From Xenorhabdus koppenhoeferi (GTDB lineage Bacteria; Pseudomonadota; Gammaproteobacteria; Enterobacterales; Enterobacteriaceae): a stretch of DNA of 40,329 bases. The stretch's first letter is position 1. Every line of letters begins with the position of its first letter. Positions 38,052 through 40,329 of the stretch are shown piece after piece. The stretch covers positions 1-40,329 of the forward strand of contig NZ_FPBJ01000028.1 of assembly GCF_900116635.1 (NCBI RefSeq). Direction: 5' to 3'. Under the pieces are notes generated by a model. It saw nothing but the letters and a program-made list of their open reading frames with translations, ran no database searches and was not told the DNA's origin. The position numbers and the translations under genes were made by a program.

Positions 38052-38831
38052 ATGAAGTCAAACAATCAATTAAATTATCATTTTCACACACCGGAAAATC
38101 CGAAATCATCCACGCCCATTGTTTTGATTCATGGCCTTTTTGGGGATTTAAACAATCTTGGAATATTGGGGCGCGATTTACAGCAATATTATCCAGTAAT
38201 TCAAATCGATGTGCGTAATCACGGTATTTCACCACGAATGGAGAACATGGATTACCACGATATGGCGCAGGATGTTTTGACTCTCCTTGATGAGCTTAAT
38301 GTGCCAAAAGCTACAATCATCGGGCATTCCATGGGCGGAAAAATCGCCATGACCATGACAGCGGTTGCACCAGAACGCATTGAGAAAATAGTAGTTATTG
38401 ATATGGCTCCTGTTGCTTATGCAATCCGCCGTCACGACAATATTTTCTCAGCACTGAACAACGTTATAGAAGCAGGAGCAAAAACCCGGCAGACAGCGGC
38501 AGACATCATGCGTCAGGATATTCGGGAAGATGGTGTTATTCAGTTTTTGCTGAAATCATTCCGCCAGGGAAAATGGAAATTCAATCTGCCTGTTTTACAA
38601 AAAGAATATGAAAAAATTATCGGTTGGGAAATTATTCCTGCATGGTACAAACCTGCCCTGTTTATTCGTGGTGGAAATTCTGATTACATCACTGAAGAAT
38701 ATCGGGACGATATTAGCAGCCAGTTTCCACAAGCTACAGCATGGGTTGTAGCCGGTTGTGGACATTGGGTTCACGCAGAAAAACCTGAAACTGTGCTCAG
38801 GGCAATTCATCGATTTTTAGGAACAGAATAA
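38052..38831 (+). CDS. ybfF: YbfF, alpha/beta-hydrolase esterase
   Basis: Esterase of the alpha/beta-hydrolase fold; the E. coli enzyme acts on acyl-CoA and short esters, though its role in the cell is unclear. The ATG at 38052 gives 259 residues (E. coli 254) beginning MKSNNQLNYHFHTPEN; a longer frame from 37968 adds 28 residues with no similarity. The oxyanion-loop motif is PIVLIHGLFGDLNNLG, the nucleophile elbow GHSMGGK and the catalytic histidine GCGHWVHAEKP. The ribosome binding site (CAGG) is weak. It is divergent from seqA with 271 bases between, as in E. coli, and a hairpin follows immediately. Confidence 0.93.
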   Translation: MKSNNQLNYHFHTPENPKSSTPIVLIHGLFGDLNNLGILGRDLQQYYPVIQIDVRNHGISPRMENMDYHDMAQDVLTLLDELNVPKATIIGHSMGGKIAMTMTAVAPERIEKIVVIDMAPVAYAIRRHDNIFSALNNVIEAGAKTRQTAADIMRQDIREDGVIQFLLKSFRQGKWKFNLPVLQKEYEKIIGWEIIPAWYKPALFIRGGNSDYITEEYRDDISSQFPQATAWVVAGCGHWVHAEKPETVLRAIHRFLGTE

Positions 38832-38838
38832 TGATGAT

Positions 38839-38863
38839 ATCAACCCACCGAATGTGGGTTGAT
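38839..38863 (+). terminator. Stem-loop terminator of ybfF
   Basis: ATCAACCCAC-CGAAT-GTGGGTTGAT is a perfect 10-bp stem with a 5-base loop, 7 bases after the ybfF stop codon. A mixed A/T stretch follows rather than a clean T-run. Confidence 0.7.
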
Positions 38864-38948
38864 AAAAATAATATTCTTTCAAAATTACTGAAAAATCACT
38901 CCATTCAAAAATAATTTCATTTTTATTTTTAACCTTCCTAACAAAGTA

Positions 38949-39091
38949 TATACACAATGGATTTCAAGTTGCATCGCGACGGCAAGAGAGCAAATCCCCG
39001 GGAGCATAGATAACTATGTGACCGGGGTGAGCGAGCGCCGCCAGCAGCGAGCGCCGCCAACAAAGAGGCAGTTTGAAAGACGAAGTGTATA
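38949..39091. repeat. Dispersed inverted-repeat element, copy C, with an internal 16-bp duplication
   Basis: Inverted relative to copies A and B: it starts TATACACAATGGATTTCAAG and ends CAGTTTGAAAGACGAAGTGTATA in shared sequence. It is 143 bp instead of 127 because GCGAGCGCCGCCAGCA is inserted next to a near-identical block (GCGAGCGCCGCCA occurs twice). It sits between ybfF and the methyltransferase gene. Confidence 0.85.
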
Positions 39092-39224
39092 ACCAGTATA
39101 AAAATAGTTATACCTGTTCCACTGACAACCTCTTAATATACACTGATAAAAAACAGTTATTAAATATTACACCCGTGTTAAACAAGTAAATATAACATTT
39201 TGAATTTAATTAAGGATAAAAGTA

Positions 39225-39962
39225 ATGACCGATAATATTTTATATAATCCGATTGCACATCTTTATGAAAGCTTTTCAGACTCAACCCCCCATATCGACG
39301 TAGAAATTCGTACTATGCTCAATCTGGCCGGTGATGTACAAGGGAAATCAGTGTTAGATTTAGCCTGTGGATATGGTCTTTTTAGTCGGAAATTTAAAAA
39401 ACTCGGTGCTTCAAAAGTTATTGGTATCGATATATCTGATCAAATGATAGAAATTGCCAGAAATAAATCGCAACAATATAACGACGGTATCGAATTTCAC
39501 ATAAGAGATGTCTGCAAAATGGAATCATTCGGAAAATATGATCTCATTGTCGCAGCCTGGCTATTCTGCCATGCCGAATCCCTTGAAGACCTTAGCACAA
39601 TGTTTCGTGTTATTGCCGATCATCTTAAGCCTTCCGGTAAATTTGTAGCTTATACATTTGAACCAGACTTCCGATTGGAAAAAGGCAATTACATGAATTA
39701 TTCCATAAAAGTACTTAGTGAAGAGGCGGTAAAAGATACGACGCTTGTGAAAGCTGAATTTCTTACTATTCCCCGCAGTCCTTTCACAATGTACCGTTGG
39801 AGCCGTGAACAGTATGAAGATGCTATCAATAAGGCGGGTTTCAAACACTTTGAATGGCATAAACCGATGCTGATGGAAAGTGATATTGTAAGTCAGCCTC
39901 CCGGTTATTGGAATGATTTTCAACGAAACTGCCTTGATACAGCGCTTGTTTGTCAATTTTAA
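39225..39962 (+). CDS. Class I SAM-dependent methyltransferase, substrate unknown
   Basis: The 245-residue protein has the Rossmann-type methyltransferase fold. Motif I, VLDLACGYG (43-51), binds SAM; the acidic residue after strand 2 is Asp69 in VIGIDIS; motif IV is KYDLIVAAWLFCHA (about 104-117), and DHLKPSGKFVAYTFEP is the typical strand 5 region. The C-terminal half (SPFTMYRWSREQYEDAI, GYWNDFQRNC) should shape the substrate pocket and resembles small-molecule methyltransferases of the UbiE/ToxA type, but I cannot name a substrate. AAGGA precedes the ATG by 9 bases. The gene is AT-richer than its core neighbours, follows a repeat copy and is not part of the conserved seqA-ybfF neighbourhood, suggesting acquisition or a lineage-specific role. 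Confidence 0.85.
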   Translation: MTDNILYNPIAHLYESFSDSTPHIDVEIRTMLNLAGDVQGKSVLDLACGYGLFSRKFKKLGASKVIGIDISDQMIEIARNKSQQYNDGIEFHIRDVCKMESFGKYDLIVAAWLFCHAESLEDLSTMFRVIADHLKPSGKFVAYTFEPDFRLEKGNYMNYSIKVLSEEAVKDTTLVKAEFLTIPRSPFTMYRWSREQYEDAINKAGFKHFEWHKPMLMESDIVSQPPGYWNDFQRNCLDTALVCQF

Positions 39963-39972
39963 AAAAATAATC

Positions 39973-39990
39973 CCCCGTAAAACTACGGGG
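39973..39990 (+). terminator. Terminator of the methyltransferase gene
   Basis: CCCCGTA-AAAC-TACGGGG forms a 7-bp GC-rich stem with a 4-base loop, 10 bases after the stop codon. An A-run precedes it and a T-containing stretch follows, so it could work in both directions. Confidence 0.75.
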
Positions 39991-40329
39991 AATTATCTTA
40001 ACTGGAACTTAAAAAATGGCGACTATAAAAGAAAGATCATATTTAACAATTCTGAATCAACCTAATAGTCTACTATAATCAAATTCGCTTTTATGAAAAA
40101 CGCGTTTACTAGTCTGCTCTATTTTTATTTTTTATAAAATAATAATGGTTCCTCCAATGATAAAAATAATTATTTCGCATGTAAAATTATTATTTTACTG
40201 TACTTAACCGAGGTATGACAATATAAAAAAAGACCTTGGATTCGCCTAATAAGTGCAATTTCTAAGAAAGGCGGTCAGTTGCTATAGTAGGCATCTTTCT
40301 CGCCAAAGGAAAATGCGCTATGGCCTATA
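39991..40329. other. Window-end spacer, possible promoter region of a gene beyond the edge
   Basis: AT-rich non-coding sequence. In the last 100 bases, AGGCGGTC (about 40269-40276) can pair in an interrupted way with GACC..CGCCT (about 40231-40247). A possible start codon with AAAGGAAA upstream appears at 40313 (ATGCGCTATGGCC) or 40320 (ATGGCC), but too few bases remain to identify a gene. Confidence 0.4.

Noticed and set aside
40320-40329. Partial gene start at the right edge
   Set aside because: Only ten bases follow the ATG at 40320; nothing can be identified, so it is only mentioned in the spacer description.

Overview
This 40.3 kb window is a conserved chromosomal block from a member of the Enterobacterales, most probably Photorhabdus or Xenorhabdus (Morganellaceae). 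Two things point there: almost every protein reads as a close relative of its E. coli counterpart, and the AT-rich spacers carry several copies of a short inverted-repeat element of the kind common in those insect-pathogen/nematode-symbiont genomes. The genus is an inference; the sequence does not settle it.

Layout. 1-1500: a repeat copy, pnuC (nicotinamide riboside uptake) and a tandem array of three intact tRNA-Lys genes plus one decayed copy, all on the minus strand; nadA, which sits beside pnuC in E. coli, is absent. 1650-7060: the complete Tol-Pal operon (ybgC-tolQ-tolR-tolA-tolB-pal-cpoB). 7880-10730: cytochrome bd-I oxidase, cydA-cydB and the small subunit gene cydX; ybgE is missing. 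11320-21190: the TCA operon cluster sdhCDAB-sucABCD, with strong hairpins in its two long internal spacers. 21811-23094: divergent gltA (citrate synthase). 23327-24070: ybgI (Nif3-like).

24881-32079: kdpFABC encodes a complete high-affinity K+ pump, followed by kdpD. KdpD is full length, but its phosphoacceptor histidine (in the HDLRTPL box) is replaced by aspartate, and no kdpE follows. A sequence resembling the KdpE operator is still present upstream of kdpF, but a 139-bp repeat element lies between it and the operon. This apparently disabled or rewired two-component system is the most unusual thing seen here.

32259-35183: a large pullulanase-type GH13 lipoprotein. 35356-35509: a frameshifted remnant of an EamA-like transporter gene. 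35506-37780: seqA-pgm operon. 38052-38831: the divergent esterase gene ybfF. 39225-39962: a class I SAM-dependent methyltransferase of unknown substrate in a repeat-flanked, accessory-looking position. The last 340 bases hold no complete gene.

Functionally the window is mostly core metabolism and envelope maintenance: TCA cycle and succinate dehydrogenase feed the quinone pool, which cytochrome bd oxidises; Tol-Pal maintains the outer membrane; Kdp imports K+. The departures from the E. coli arrangement (lost nadA, ybgE, kdpE, a dead EamA gene, a decaying tRNA, a mutated KdpD) together suggest lineage-specific gene loss. I found no CRISPR array, prophage, transposase or obviously new multi-gene system.
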